Position numbers and translations under genes: made by a program. From Parcubacteria group bacterium GW2011_GWA1_56_13 (GTDB taxonomy: Bacteria > Patescibacteriota > Minisyncoccia > Phycocordibacterales > Phycocordibacteraceae): a DNA stretch of 35,075 nt. Under the pieces are notes generated by a model that made no database searches, was not told where the DNA came from, and saw nothing but the letters and a program-made list of their open reading frames with translations. The stretch is taken from assembly GCA_001004905.1 (NCBI GenBank), contig LCRY01000002.1, positions 343,054 to 378,128 on the forward strand, in the 5' to 3' direction. Below, in pieces: positions 1 through 8,906 of this stretch. Within the stretch, counting starts at the first letter, position 1; every line of letters starts with the position of its first letter.

Positions 1-1
1 T

Positions 2-2218
2 GTGCGCGAGCCGGTCTATGAATTCTCCGCCGATATTCGAGGTAAGTACGATGATGGTATTTTTGAAATTGACCTTGCGACCCTTGCCGTCGGTGAGGTG
101 TCCCGAGTCGAGCACCTGCAGAAGGATATTGAACACCTCCGGGTGCGCCTTCTCTATTTCGTCGAAGAGCACCACCGCATACGGGCGGTGCCGGATGCGC
201 TCGGTCAACGTGCCTGCCTCCTCATAGCCGACGTAGCCGGGCGGCGCGCCGATGAGCTTGGCGACCGAGTGCTTCTCCATGAATTCGCTCATGTCGACGC
301 GCACCAGGGCATCAATATCGTTGAACATGAACTCCGCGAGTTTCCGCGAGAGTTCGGTTTTCCCGACGCCCGTGGGTCCGAGGAAGAGGAACGAACCTAT
401 CGGACGGTTGGGGTCGCTAATGCCCACGCGGGAGCGTTTTACGGCATCGGTTACCTTTTTCACCGCATTGTCCTGGCCGATGATGCCTTTCTTCAGCGTT
501 TCCTCCATGCGGGAGAGTTTCGCCGCTTCCTCCTCGAGCATTCGGGCGACCGGGATGCCGGTCCAGCGACTTACCACCGCCGCGATATCCTGCTCGGCCA
601 CCTCCTCGTTCAGCACGCGGCGCGACTTCTGCAACGTCTTCAGGCGCTTGAGTTTCGTCTCAAGCTCTTTCCGCAAGTGCGGCATCTTGCCGTAGCGTAT
701 CTCCGCGACCGTGCCGAGATCGGCGGCCGCTTCGGCGTTATCCGCTTGTATCTTGAGCGCCTCGAGCTCGGTCTTGTTCGCACGGATGCCTTCGAGCACC
801 TCCTTTTCGTTCTTCCACTTGAGCCCGAGCTCGCTCGTTTTCTCCTTCAGATCAGCGACCTCGGCGTCTATATCCTTGATGCGCTCCTTGATCTCTTTCG
901 TACGCTCGCCGTCGAGGTCCTTTTGAAGCGCCTGCCGTTCGATCTCCAGACGGCGTATCTTGCGGTCGGTCTCCTCCAAGAGCGGCGGCTTATTCTCAAG
1001 CGCGATGCGGAGCCCGCTCGCGGCCTCGTCAATGAGGTCGATTGCCTTGTCCGGAAGGAAGCGGTCGCTGATGTAGCGAGCGGAGAGTTCGACCGCCGCA
1101 ACGATAGCGCCATCGGTGATGCGTACGCCGTGAAAGAGCTCGTACTTGTCCCTGAGTCCGCGCAAAATGGCGATACCGTCTTCTATGGACGGCTCCTGCA
1201 CGAACACCGACTGGAATCGGCGCGTGAGCGCGGCGTCTTTCTCTATGTATTTCTGGTATTCCTTGAGCGTGGTCGCACCGATGACGCGTATCTCGCCGCG
1301 CGAAAGAGCGGGCTTGAGCATATTCGATGCGTCGAGCGAGCCCTCCGCGCCGCCCGCGCCCACGAGCGTGTGAAGCTCGTCCACAAAGAGGACGACCTTC
1401 CCTTCCGCCCGCTCCACCTCTTTCATCACATTTTTCATGCGCTCTTCGAATTCGCCGCGATATTTCGTTCCGGCGATCATGAGGCCGAGGTCGAGCGAGA
1501 GCAGCTCTTTGCCCTTCAAGGATTCGGGTACATCTCCGGTCGCCATGCGCGCGGCGAGCCCTTCGGCGATCGCCGTCTTCCCCACGCCCGCTTCGCCGAT
1601 CAGGACTGGATTGTTCTTCGTACGGCGCGCAAGGATTTGGATCACCCGGTTTATCTCGATGTCGCGGCCAATGACCGGATCAAGCTTGTTCTCGGCCGCG
1701 AGCTTCGTCAGATTGCGCGAATACTTGGCGAGCGCGCGGAAACGCTTCGGCTCCACTGTTTGCCCGTCTTTCGAGCTTTTCAGTTCCTTGAGGATGGCGA
1801 GCGCGGCATCGCGGCCTATCGAGAAGCGGGCAAGGATGTCTCCTGCGGGACCCGGATGTTCTATGACCGCGAGGAACAAGTGTTCGGTGCCGACGAACGT
1901 GTCGTTCATCCGCGCAGCGATCTTTCCCGACGCTTCGAGCGCCTGGGCGAGGTCGGGAGTGAGGTAGATCTGATACGAAGGCGAGAGCACCGTGGCGCTC
2001 TCGGGCGCCTCGAGATTTTCAAGGACTGCGTCCGCGAGCATGATGGTATCGACCTCCATCCGGTCGAGCATCGAGAATACCAGCGATTCTTCCTGGAGCA
2101 CCAGGGCAGCGAGCAAATGGAGCGGCGAAACATGATTTTGTCCGCGCTCTATCGCAAGCTCGTGCGCTCGGCGCACGGCTTCCTTGGCTTTGGTGGTGAA
2201 GTTATTAAACGGCGGCAT
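2..2218 (-). CDS. clpB: ATP-dependent disaggregase ClpB, 3' end missing
   Basis: Hsp100 AAA+ chaperone that rescues aggregated proteins in the cytoplasm together with DnaK. The minus-strand reading frame is open from ATG at 2218 to the window edge (739 codons); the track lists only its plus-strand shadow. Visible in order: Clp N-domain repeats (about 1-145), D1 Walker [10 protein letters not shown] (about 209) and Walker [11 protein letters not shown], a long charged coiled-coil M domain (about 400-530) that separates ClpB from ClpA/ClpX, and D2 Walker [10 protein letters not shown] (about 612) with [14 protein letters not shown]. About 120 C-terminal residues are expected beyond the edge. 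It starts 13 nt after the HtrA-like gene, so the two are probably one quality-control operon. No clear Shine-Dalgarno is seen. ClpC is the alternative, but the M domain is too long for it. Confidence 0.96.
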   Translation of the reverse strand, partial: MPPFNNFTTKAKEAVRRAHELAIERGQNHVSPLHLLAALVLQEESLVFSMLDRMEVDTIMLADAVLENLEAPESATVLSPSYQIYLTPDLAQALEASGKIAARMNDTFVGTEHLFLAVIEHPGPAGDILARFSIGRDAALAILKELKSSKDGQTVEPKRFRALAKYSRNLTKLAAENKLDPVIGRDIEINRVIQILARRTKNNPVLIGEAGVGKTAIAEGLAARMATGDVPESLKGKELLSLDLGLMIAGTKYRGEFEERMKNVMKEVERAEGKVVLFVDELHTLVGAGGAEGSLDASNMLKPALSRGEIRVIGATTLKEYQKYIEKDAALTRRFQSVFVQEPSIEDGIAILRGLRDKYELFHGVRITDGAIVAAVELSARYISDRFLPDKAIDLIDEAASGLRIALENKPPLLEETDRKIRRLEIERQALQKDLDGERTKEIKERIKDIDAEVADLKEKTSELGLKWKNEKEVLEGIRANKTELEALKIQADNAEAAADLGTVAEIRYGKMPHLRKELETKLKRLKTLQKSRRVLNEEVAEQDIAAVVSRWTGIPVARMLEEEAAKLSRMEETLKKGIIGQDNAVKKVTDAVKRSRVGISDPNRPIGSFLFLGPTGVGKTELSRKLAEFMFNDIDALVRVDMSEFMEKHSVAKLIGAPPGYVGYEEAGTLTERIRHRPYAVVLFDEIEKAHPEVFNILLQVLDSGHLTDGKGRKVNFKNTIIVLTSNIGGEFIDRLAH

Positions 2219-2230
2219 TGTGGGGTTATT

Positions 2231-2983
2231 CTAGGTCGCAGGTGTTGAAGATACGGTGAGGAGCGCGGTTATCTTGTTTGCGGGAATAAGGAGCCCGGGC
2301 GTCCCTCCCGCACTGATGCCGATGAGGTTGCCCGAAAGGTCGACCGCCGCGCTCCCCGCTCCGATGTCCGGCAGTGTGGTGTGAATGCCGCCCTCGCTCA
2401 CGCGCGCGACGATGCCGGTGGAAGCGGAGCCGTCCGCCCCTATGGCGAGAACCGTCTGTCCGAGTTTCAGGTTGCTTGCGGTGATGAGGACCGGCGGGGT
2501 CACCTTCGGTAATGAGGCATTGTCCGCAAAACCATATACGGTGATTCCTTCACCCGCTTGCGCAAGCGACGCGGCAACATATATGCCGCCGGGAAATTCA
2601 ATGAGTGCTTCCTTCGGCAGAATGTCCCGAGACGCGGTCGCAACGACCCGGGATTTGGGAAGATAGGTGCCGACGGAGGCGATCGGCGTCGAAGTGCCGG
2701 TCTCAAGCGCGTAAATATTTACGGCGCGTGTCGCGTCCGCCCCGAGCGCGGCGGTCACGAGATCCTGATTTGACGGCGCGGGGGCCTGGACGATCGCCGC
2801 GGGCGCCGTAGCCGCGACCGTTTCGATCGTGCGTTCGACGACGCGATTCACGGTCTGCGTCACGTATGCCGGCGTATGGTCGAGCAGAGAAACCGTCAGG
2901 ATGCCGGTTGCGACCGATGTCACGAAGTTCACGAGTATCGTGAGCAATATGAGCTGGGCTTTCGAGAGTTCCTCTATATTCAT
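2231..2983 (-). CDS. Membrane-anchored HtrA/trypsin-like protein with degraded catalytic site
   Basis: A 250-residue protein: one N-terminal membrane segment (about 10-32, LILLTILVNFVTSVATGIL), an Ala/Pro-rich linker, then a chymotrypsin-fold-like domain outside the membrane. The segment KLGQTVLAIGADGSASTGIV and the ending AAVDLSGNLIGIS match the HtrA pattern VGDWVLAIGNP...GIV and GNSGGPLVNLDGEVIGI. The usual catalytic TAAH is replaced by VVATASRDI and GNSGG by IGAGSAA, so His and probably the nucleophilic Ser are lost. I infer a non-proteolytic binding or scaffold role. No PDZ domain is present. It lies directly upstream of clpB on the same strand. The start is the first ATG before the membrane segment. 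Fold assignment is moderately sure; loss of activity is an inference from two motifs. Confidence 0.75.
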   Translation of the reverse strand: MNIEELSKAQLILLTILVNFVTSVATGILTVSLLDHTPAYVTQTVNRVVERTIETVAATAPAAIVQAPAPSNQDLVTAALGADATRAVNIYALETGTSTPIASVGTYLPKSRVVATASRDILPKEALIEFPGGIYVAASLAQAGEGITVYGFADNASLPKVTPPVLITASNLKLGQTVLAIGADGSASTGIVARVSEGGIHTTLPDIGAGSAAVDLSGNLIGISAGGTPGLLIPANKITALLTVSSTPAT

Positions 2984-3018
2984 ACCACTATAATGCTACC
3001 CTTGGCCGTTGGCGTCAA

Positions 3019-3119
3019 CCCCGTACCACTTTCGGGGAATGAATAAGGAATAAAAGGTTCCATACCTCGCGGGTATGCAACAGTCATTATGCAGCCGCGT
3101 CTCCCGAAAGTGGTGCGGA
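3019..3119. repeat. Short inverted-repeat element A (ACCACTTTC/GAAAGTGGT ends)
   Basis: About 101 bp bounded by CCCCGTACCACTTTCGGG on the left and CCCGAAAGTGGTGCGGA on the right, which are inverted copies. GTCAA occurs just outside both ends (3014-3018 and 3120-3124), a possible 5-bp target duplication. The interior has a small GTATG/CATAC-type palindrome and no gene. It resembles a miniature inverted-repeat or REP-like element and shares its ends with the element at 16946-17095. The right arm supplies the last codons and stop of the neighbouring cysteine-desulfurase-like gene. Confidence 0.65.
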
Positions 3120-4214
3120 GTCAATAAACGCGACGGCTCGCGCGAGTGCGCGGGCGAAACGGACGAGTTCGGAAGAGCGGGTATCCGGCCCCCAGGAGAT
3201 CCGTAGCGTCGCGCGGGCGCGGGCAGGGTCCCCAAAGAGCGCGAGAACCGCGCGAGACCCTTCCTCCGAATCGGTTTCGCATGCGCTTCGGGTAGAAACC
3301 GCGAACCCGGCTTCGTCCATGAGAGCGACGAGGTAATCGGTGTCCCGGCCCGTCAGCGAGACGTTGAGGATGTTCGGTGCCTGCGAACGTCCTTCATTTA
3401 TATGCACGTCCGGTATGGTTCCCGTAATGGCTGAAATCAGCGCTAGTCGCTGCGCTTGTGCGGCGGCATGGAATTGTTCGCGGCCCCGCGCGGCGGCGCG
3501 AAGCGCCGCCGCGAAGCGCTGCGTGAGTTCATACGCCTCGCTTCCGGAACGCAATCCGCGTTCCTGGCCCCCTCCTTCGTAGAGCGGAACGATGGGTATT
3601 GTCCGGTGCGCGACGAGCGCGCCGATACCGCGGATGCTGCTGACTTTTGAAGCGTCGAATGTGAGCATATCGGCACCGAAATGCGCACGGGTTATCTTTT
3701 GGGTTGTCGGCGCCTGCGATGCGTCCACATGCAAAATGGCATGAACTTTTTTCAATGCCGCCGCGACCTCGCGCGTATTCCATACCACGCCGGTCTCGCC
3801 GCACACCGCTTCCATGGAAACAAGCGCCGTATCATCTCTCACTACCTTCGCAAGCGCTTGGGTATCCACGCGACAATCTCTGATCGGCAGCGGCTCGACG
3901 GCGACTCCTTCCTGTGCGAGCAGTTTCGCATTTTCTACGATGGATGCATGCGCGCTTGGTAAATAGAGCACATGAACGCTTTTCGCTCCCCTTGCCTTGA
4001 GCGCCCGCGCGTGCCCCAAGAGAGCAAGCGCGTTCGCCTCGGTCGCGCCGCCCGCGAAAATGACGTCATCCGCCTGCACTTCGGCGAGCCGGGCGATGAC
4101 GGTGCGCGCGCTTTCCAACATCTGCTTCGCCCGTCTTCCCTCCTCATGAGGGGAGGAAGGGTTGCCGCTTACGCCCGCTGCGAAATCCAAATATGCTCTC
4201 TGCTTCCAAAACAT
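3087..4214 (-). CDS. Cysteine desulfurase-like class V aminotransferase (NifS/IscS family)
   Basis: PLP enzyme of 375 residues, expected to take sulfur from cysteine for tRNA thiolation or Fe-S assembly. Visible: cofactor-stacking His in LPSAHAS (H89), Asp in HVDASQA (about D164), Schiff-base Lys in FDASKVSSIRGIGALV (K190; the usual SGHK has become DASK) and a candidate persulfide Cys in TRSACETDSEEGS (C312), followed by the family ending ATLRISWG. The track ORF begins at 4355, inside infB; I choose ATG 4214 (MFWKQRAYLDFAAG) because similarity starts there and a TAGAAT box lies 7 nt upstream. The final residues, about DSAPLSGDAAA, are encoded by repeat element A. It is transcribed divergently from infB. 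The exact sulfur acceptor cannot be told. Confidence 0.88.
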   Translation of the reverse strand: MFWKQRAYLDFAAGVSGNPSSPHEEGRRAKQMLESARTVIARLAEVQADDVIFAGGATEANALALLGHARALKARGAKSVHVLYLPSAHASIVENAKLLAQEGVAVEPLPIRDCRVDTQALAKVVRDDTALVSMEAVCGETGVVWNTREVAAALKKVHAILHVDASQAPTTQKITRAHFGADMLTFDASKVSSIRGIGALVAHRTIPIVPLYEGGGQERGLRSGSEAYELTQRFAAALRAAARGREQFHAAAQAQRLALISAITGTIPDVHINEGRSQAPNILNVSLTGRDTDYLVALMDEAGFAVSTRSACETDSEEGSRAVLALFGDPARARATLRISWGPDTRSSELVRFARALARAVAFIDSAPLSGDAAA

Positions 4215-4221
4215 AACAGGT

Positions 4222-4227
4222 ATTCTA
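4222..4227 (-). promoter_or_regulatory. Predicted -10 box of a leaderless promoter (cysteine desulfurase-like gene)
   Basis: TAGAAT lies 7 nt before the chosen ATG at 4214 and there is no Shine-Dalgarno between them, so transcription would begin at or next to the start codon. It supports the 4214 start over the upstream candidates. Confidence 0.45.
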
Positions 4228-4296
4228 CATGAGATGCCTCCATGTTGGTCGGCACAGATTGCAGTTAGGTCATTTTTGTGATGAAATAGCGTCATT

Positions 4297-5766
4297 ATGG
4301 CGCGGGAGGCACGACCGCCCGTCATTGCGGTGATGGGCCACATAGACCACGGCAAGTCATCCCTTCTGGATTACATCCGGAAGTCGAACGTCGTTGCGGG
4401 CGAGGCGGGCGGCATCACCCAGCACGTCGCCGCGTATATCGCCCTCCATAACGGCCGGCCGGTCACCTTCCTCGACACTCCCGGACATGAAGCATTCAAG
4501 GCACTGCGGGAACGCGGCGCCGCCGCTGCGGATATCGCCATCCTCGTCGTCGCCGCAGACGAAGGAGTGATGCCGCAGACGCTCGACGCTCTCGCCGCGA
4601 TACGGGAGGCGAAGATCCCGTTCATCGTCGCCATCACGAAAATAGACAAGAATAACGCCGACATCGAGCGCACGAAGCAGTCGCTCCTTGAGAATCAAAT
4701 ATTCATCGAAGGTATGGGTGGCGACATAGCGTACGCACCGGTGTCTTCCAAAACCGGCGAGGGAGTATCGGAATTGCTTGACCTCGTCCTCCTTTCGGCG
4801 GACCTTGCGGAACTTACCGCCGATCCCGAAAAGAGTGCGACCGGTTTCGTGCTCGAATCAACGCAGGACCCGAAACGGGGCGCCTCCGCCACGCTCATCG
4901 TGAAGGACGGCACGCTCGCCAAGGGAGGATTCGCCGTCGCGGGAGATGCGTACGCTCCCATACGCTTTATCGAGGACTTCCGCGGCGCGCGCGTGGAGCA
5001 TGCGGGACCGTCGCAGCCGGTCCGCATCTCGGGATTCAATACCTTGCCAGCTGCCGGCGCACTGTTCAGTGTCGCGGAAAGCAAAAAAGAGGCCGGGGCG
5101 CTCGCGGAAGAACAGGCCAAAATGCTCGCCTCCTCTTCCCAACGCGATGCGGCGGCGGAGGGAGTCGTCGAGCTTCCTCTTGTCATAAAGGCGGACGTCG
5201 CTGGTTCCGTAGACGCCATCGCTCACGAACTTCTAAAGATAACCGACGAGCGCGCGTCCATCCGCATCCTTTCTTCGGGCGTCGGCAGCGTCTCGGAGAG
5301 TGACGTCAAGGTCGCGCACGCCGCCGACGGAGTCATCATCGGATTCAACGTATCGGCGGACCCCATCGCAAGCGAATTGGCCCAGCGTGATTCCGTCGGT
5401 ATTTTTCTCTTCTCCATCATTTACGAACTTTCGGCGAAGGTCAAAGAATTGCTTGCGGCGCGCGTGCCGAGCATCGCGATCGAAAAAGAGCTCGGGCGGG
5501 CGCTCGTGCTGAAACCCTTTTCCTCCGGCGCGAAGAAGCAGGTGCTCGGCGCGCGCTACGTCTCCGGCATCCTCACCGTCGGCGACCGCGTGAAGATCGT
5601 GCGGAAGGAAATCGAGATTGCGCGCGGCAAAATAGCGAATCTTCAGCAGGCACGCGCGGACGTAAAAGAAATAAAAGTGGAAGGCGATTTCGGCGCCGAG
5701 ATCGAGGCGCGCGAGAACGCGGCGTACGGCGACGAACTCATCGCGTTCGTCGTTGCCGAATCATGA
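4297..5766 (+). CDS. infB: Translation initiation factor IF-2, short form
   Basis: GTPase that places fMet-tRNA on the 30S subunit and promotes 50S joining. The GTP-binding motifs are clear: G1 GHIDHGKSS (about 14-22), G3 DTPGHEAF, G4 as TKID instead of the common NKxD, and G5 SSKTGEG. Domains II, III and the C-terminal tRNA-binding beta-barrel follow. At 489 residues it lacks the long N-terminal extension of typical IF-2 (over 700 residues) and starts almost at the G domain, as in other reduced genomes. ATG 4297 is the only sensible start because the G domain begins within 10 residues. The stop overlaps rbfA by 4 nt (ATGA), so they are translationally coupled. Confidence 0.97.
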   Translation: MAREARPPVIAVMGHIDHGKSSLLDYIRKSNVVAGEAGGITQHVAAYIALHNGRPVTFLDTPGHEAFKALRERGAAAADIAILVVAADEGVMPQTLDALAAIREAKIPFIVAITKIDKNNADIERTKQSLLENQIFIEGMGGDIAYAPVSSKTGEGVSELLDLVLLSADLAELTADPEKSATGFVLESTQDPKRGASATLIVKDGTLAKGGFAVAGDAYAPIRFIEDFRGARVEHAGPSQPVRISGFNTLPAAGALFSVAESKKEAGALAEEQAKMLASSSQRDAAAEGVVELPLVIKADVAGSVDAIAHELLKITDERASIRILSSGVGSVSESDVKVAHAADGVIIGFNVSADPIASELAQRDSVGIFLFSIIYELSAKVKELLAARVPSIAIEKELGRALVLKPFSSGAKKQVLGARYVSGILTVGDRVKIVRKEIEIARGKIANLQQARADVKEIKVEGDFGAEIEARENAAYGDELIAFVVAES

Positions 5767-6095
5767 ACCCGGTCCCGGGACCGCAGGATCGCCGGCGACA
5801 GAGCGGGCGCGCGACCGAGATAGTCGCGCGCAAAGCGGCGCGCTTCATCGCGCGGGAGGCCGGCAGCGACTCTCTCATCACCGTCATTCGCGCGGAGACG
5901 CGGGCGCACGGTGAACACGTCCTGATCTTCGTCAGCGTCTTCCCCGTCGAAAAAGCCCGCGCGGCACTGGCCTATCTCGAACGCCAGCGCGGGGCATTTT
6001 CGGATTATTTAAAGGAGCACTCGCACCTGCGCCTCCCGCGCGTTGATTTTCTCCTTAACAACGGCGAACAATCAGGAGGCCCGGGCGGGAATTGA
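5763..6095 (+). CDS. rbfA: Ribosome-binding factor A
   Basis: Small KH-fold protein (110 residues) that assists 16S rRNA 5' end maturation and late 30S assembly. The C-terminal half fits RbfA: HVLIFVSVFPVEKARAALAYLERQRG, then YLKEHSHLRLPRVDFLLN, matching the family's strand, helix and LRxxPxLxF pattern. The N-terminus ([11 protein letters not shown]...) is not conserved. It overlaps infB by 4 nt, the classic infB-rbfA order. Its last 19 nt run into the opposite-strand tRNA-Cys gene, so GGPGGN is encoded by the complement of the tRNA 3' end. Family assignment rests on context plus the C-terminal pattern. Confidence 0.82.
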   Translation: MNPVPGPQDRRRQSGRATEIVARKAARFIAREAGSDSLITVIRAETRAHGEHVLIFVSVFPVEKARAALAYLERQRGAFSDYLKEHSHLRLPRVDFLLNNGEQSGGPGGN

Positions 6096-6148
6096 ACCCG
6101 CGCATAACGGTTTTGCAGACCGTCGTGTTACCACTTCACCACCGGGCC
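6077..6148 (-). tRNA. tRNA-Cys (GCA)
   Basis: A full cloverleaf can be drawn: acceptor GGCCCGG/CCGGGCC, anticodon arm ACGGU-CUGCAAA-ACCGU with anticodon GCA, short variable loop, T arm GCGGG-UUCAAUU-CCCGC, discriminator U. CCA is not encoded. The 3' end overlaps the rbfA stop region on the opposite strand by 19 nt. Confidence 0.95.
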
Positions 6149-6189
6149 TTACTACGACAATAACAGAGAAGATAGTATCATCAAAAGAT

Positions 6190-6277
6190 GCCGAGGTGGC
6201 GAAATTGGTAGACGCGCGACGCTTAAAACGTTGTAGGCCCTAATCGGCCTATGTGGGTTCGACTCCCACCCCCGGCA
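6190..6277 (+). tRNA. tRNA-Leu (UAA)
   Basis: Class II tRNA with a long variable arm. Acceptor GCCGAGG/CCCCGGC (one A-C mismatch), Leu-type D arm GGCGAAATTGGTAGACGC, anticodon loop CUUAAAA (UAA), T arm GTGGG-TTCGACT-CCCAC, discriminator A, no CCA. It ends 6 nt before the murI start codon. Confidence 0.93.
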
Positions 6278-6283
6278 CAGATA

Positions 6284-7096
6284 ATGCAAAAGAGAAACAA
6301 GCGTATAGGGATTTTCGATTCCGGATTCGGAGGATTGCACGTCCTTCGCTCGATAGTGAGTGCACTGCCGCAGTACGACTACGCGTATCTCGGCGATACG
6401 GCGCGCGCTCCGTACGGCGACCGACCGCAGGAGACGATATACGCATATACGAAACAGGCCGTGGACTTCCTCTTCCGGCATGAGTGCGGTATCGTCGTCA
6501 TCGCGTGCAATACCGCCTCGAGCGAAGCGCTCCGCAGAATACAGGACGAATATGGCGCCGCGAAAAAGGTGCTCGGTGTGCTCATTCCCGCCGCAGAGGT
6601 CGCCGTGGAGCGGACGACAAAGGGGCGTATAGGCGTCATCGCGACGCACGGAACCGTCGCCTCGAACAAATTCGTCCGGGAACTCACGAAGCTCGATCCG
6701 ACCGTGCGCGTGTTTCAGAACGCGTGCCCCCTGCTCGTGCCCCTTATCGAGTCGGGAGAACACGGCTCCGCCGAGATGGAAACCATTCTGAAAAGATATC
6801 TTGACCCGCTGCTGCGCAAAAAAATCGACACGCTTATTCTGGGCTGCACGCATTACGGCATCCTGGAGCGGAACATACGCAAGGTCGTGGGACCAACGGT
6901 GCACATCGTCTCGGAAGCAAGAGTCGTTCCGAAAAAATTAGCGGCCTACTTTAAAAAGCATGGCGAAATAGAGGCGACGCTCGGCAAGCGGTCGAACATC
7001 CACTTTTACTCGACCGACCGCACCGATAATTTCAAAATTCTCGGAAGCAAGCTCTTCGGCAAGAAAATCCAGGTCAAAAAAGCCACGCTTCGATAA
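6284..7096 (+). CDS. murI: Glutamate racemase
   Basis: Converts L- to D-glutamate for peptidoglycan in the cytoplasm. The 270 residues show the family start GIFDSGFGGL, then YLGDTARAPYG, the first catalytic cysteine in VVIACNTASSEALR (about C75) and the second in LILGCTHYG. The track ORF starts at 6251 inside the tRNA-Leu gene; the ATG at 6284 (MQKRNKRIGIFDSG) is the right start because the fold begins there. No Shine-Dalgarno is seen and the tRNA ends only 6 nt upstream, so co-transcription with the tRNA and release by tRNA 3' processing is likely. It is convergent with the next tRNA-Leu, 9 nt away. Confidence 0.96.
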   Translation: MQKRNKRIGIFDSGFGGLHVLRSIVSALPQYDYAYLGDTARAPYGDRPQETIYAYTKQAVDFLFRHECGIVVIACNTASSEALRRIQDEYGAAKKVLGVLIPAAEVAVERTTKGRIGVIATHGTVASNKFVRELTKLDPTVRVFQNACPLLVPLIESGEHGSAEMETILKRYLDPLLRKKIDTLILGCTHYGILERNIRKVVGPTVHIVSEARVVPKKLAAYFKKHGEIEATLGKRSNIHFYSTDRTDNFKILGSKLFGKKIQVKKATLR

Positions 7097-7105
7097 AGTC
7101 AGTAG

Positions 7106-7187
7106 TGCTGGGGGAGAGACTCGAACTCTCATGCCTTGCGGCGTTAGCTCCTAAGGCTAGTGCGTCTACCAATTTCGCCACCCCAGC
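7106..7187 (-). tRNA. tRNA-Leu (UAG)
   Basis: Class II tRNA. Acceptor GCUGGGG/CCCCAGC, D arm GGCGAAATTGGTAGACGCA, anticodon loop CUUAGGA (UAG), long variable arm, T arm GAGAG-UUCGAGU-CUCUC, discriminator A, no CCA encoded. The outer anticodon-stem pair is a C-A mismatch. Confidence 0.92.
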
Positions 7188-7254
7188 GCTTTCAAAGCAT
7201 ACTATGTTCTGTTATATTTTTCTTTACGAGGAACTACTTACTATTCCTCACCCC

Positions 7255-7327
7255 GCGCCCATAGCTCAGTTGGTAGAGCTGCTCCCTCTTAAGGAGAAGG
7301 TCCCAGGTTCGAGTCCTGGTGGGCGCA
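7255..7327 (+). tRNA. tRNA-Lys (CUU)
   Basis: Acceptor GCGCCCA/UGGGCGC, D arm GCUCAGUUGGUAGAGC, anticodon loop CUCUUAA (CUU), T arm CCAGG-UUCGAGU-CCUGG, discriminator A, no CCA. The outermost anticodon-stem pair is mismatched. Confidence 0.92.
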
Positions 7328-7328
7328 C

Positions 7329-7356
7329 TTGACAAGTACGTAGTTTTGTGTACCAT
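7329..7356 (+). promoter_or_regulatory. Predicted sigma70-type promoter of the SPFH operon
   Basis: A perfect TTGACA directly after the tRNA-Lys gene, 16 nt spacer, then TACCAT. It would give a leader of about 50 nt carrying the strong AGGAG ribosome site of the next gene, unlike the leaderless pattern elsewhere in the window. Confidence 0.5.
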
Positions 7357-7413
7357 ATACGCCAGAAGTCTGGCTCGATTCCGAGCTGGATACGTACATT
7401 CCAGGAGAAACCA

Positions 7414-8466
7414 ATGCTCCGAATATTCGTGGAAAAATTCGTGGATAAGGAACACAAACTGATCAGGTGGAAGACCCTCTTCGTATGGGGGCCGATTCAA
7501 GCCCTCCTCGGTTTTTTCCTGTTCTACTTCATCGCTTCATTCGCCTTCGAGTTCCTGAACGGGAGCTTGGGTGCGAAGTACTTCGTCCATAACAGCATCA
7601 CGGTTGGGGCGACATTCTTTCTTGCTTTCGCCTACTTCTATCTTCTGGCGCTTGCGAAGGTAAAAGAAGCATATGTTGGCCAACCAACGCTTCTCGGCGC
7701 TCGGCGAAATGAATTCGTTCTACCGGAAGGCTATTCTCTTATCTTGCCGTGGCCATTCATGGGTTACAGCGAGATTCCGGTTCAGCCAACCACAACCGAG
7801 CTTAAGGAGCCGATGGAAATCCTGGTGTCGAAGCAACCGGAAAAAGACAATGACGGCACTCAACCCACGCCGCCGGTCCAACCGAATCCAAACGAGCCGC
7901 CAGCTTATCAGGTGCGGATGAAAATCTCCATGTCAATTCTATGGGAGGTTGAGCCCGAAAACATCCTGAGCTACACGGCTGTCGATGGAGGAAGGGCCGG
8001 TGTTGAAAAAGCTCTGGTGGAAGTTATGCGGCGCAGCATTCGCGAAAGGGCGCAACATCTCTCTGACACGCAGGTCTTTACCGGCCAGGAGGTCTTTGCG
8101 ACAGAGGTTCAGAAAGCGCTTGAAGAAGACCTCGATAAGAACAAGCCTGGGATGAGTCTTGTAAAACGCCTCGGTATTAAAATCATCAAGGTACAGACCG
8201 TGAAGATCGTTCCGTCGGATGAGGAATTGACGAAACGGTATGAACGGCTTCGTAGCGAAGACCTCGACAAGCAGGCCGAAACGAACCAGGCAAACCATCT
8301 CGCGGACAACCTGGTGGACAAATTCAAGTCGAAGGGAGTCTCCGCTGACATGGCGTTCCTAGGTGCGCTCGCGATGACGAAGGACGCGAAACTTGTGGGG
8401 GTCGTTGGCAACGCCGGCGATTTCACGAAGGGACAAGTGGCAGCTGGTGAAGGAGGTGGGCGATGA
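7414..8466 (+). CDS. SPFH/band-7-like membrane protein
   Basis: A 350-residue protein with two N-terminal membrane segments (about 22-48 and 58-82), a Pro-rich linker (about 155-175), and a soluble domain with the band-7/stomatin look: MKISMSILWEVEPENILSYT, then VEVMRRSIRERAQHLSDTQVFTGQEVFATEVQKALEEDL and VKRLGIKIIKVQTVKIVPSDEELTKRYERL, followed by a helical tail. Such proteins form oligomeric membrane microdomain scaffolds. The track start at 7348 is too early; ATG 7414 has AGGAG at good spacing and begins just before the first membrane segment. It overlaps the next gene by 4 nt. Exact function is unknown; SPFH membership is inferred from pattern. Confidence 0.7.
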   Translation: MLRIFVEKFVDKEHKLIRWKTLFVWGPIQALLGFFLFYFIASFAFEFLNGSLGAKYFVHNSITVGATFFLAFAYFYLLALAKVKEAYVGQPTLLGARRNEFVLPEGYSLILPWPFMGYSEIPVQPTTTELKEPMEILVSKQPEKDNDGTQPTPPVQPNPNEPPAYQVRMKISMSILWEVEPENILSYTAVDGGRAGVEKALVEVMRRSIRERAQHLSDTQVFTGQEVFATEVQKALEEDLDKNKPGMSLVKRLGIKIIKVQTVKIVPSDEELTKRYERLRSEDLDKQAETNQANHLADNLVDKFKSKGVSADMAFLGALAMTKDAKLVGVVGNAGDFTKGQVAAGEGGGR

Positions 8467-8891
8467 CGTTCTACCAAAATATCGGGACCCCCGTTCGGTC
8501 ATCGGCAAAGTATCTTCTTGTCTTAGGGGTGGTCCTGCTCCTTGTCGGAATGGGGTACAGCGCGTATCTCTATAACAAAGCACGTGCTCCATCCACGCCT
8601 TCGCAGAACAGTGGCGTGCGGCCGGAAATCCCGCTTGCAGGCAGTCCGCGAGCTTCAGGAACGCTGGTCATACCGGCAGGCGGAAAGTCGGATCTTATCC
8701 CGCCTCTAGAAGGCAAGTATCCCGAGTTCACGGGGTTCGGCAAGTTCCTGACGCACAACGTGCGTCTGGACGGGACCGAGTGTGCGTTTGGGGAGGCGGG
8801 TTGCGTGAATGGCCCGCGTCTCAAGGGCTATTACATAAGCAACGAATCGGGCGCGACGATCACCGTTACGTTCGAATTCAAGCCCGGGTGA
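8463..8891 (+). CDS. Small membrane-anchored protein, partner of the SPFH-like gene
   Basis: 142 residues, no family recognised. One membrane segment near the start (YLLVLGVVLLLVGMGYSAYLY, about 17-37), then a Pro/Ser linker and a compact extracellular or periplasmic domain with two cysteines close together (GTECAFGEAGCVNGP) that could form a disulfide, ending in TITVTFEFKPG. It overlaps the SPFH-like gene by 4 nt (ATGA), so the two are translationally coupled and probably act together. A strong terminator follows. Confidence 0.75.
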   Translation: MTFYQNIGTPVRSSAKYLLVLGVVLLLVGMGYSAYLYNKARAPSTPSQNSGVRPEIPLAGSPRASGTLVIPAGGKSDLIPPLEGKYPEFTGFGKFLTHNVRLDGTECAFGEAGCVNGPRLKGYYISNESGATITVTFEFKPG

Positions 8892-8906
8892 AGTTCTTTC
8901 GGGCGC

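Noticed and set aside
2-2248. 748-aa plus-strand ORF
   Set aside because: It is the antisense shadow of clpB; the minus frame carries all ClpB motifs.
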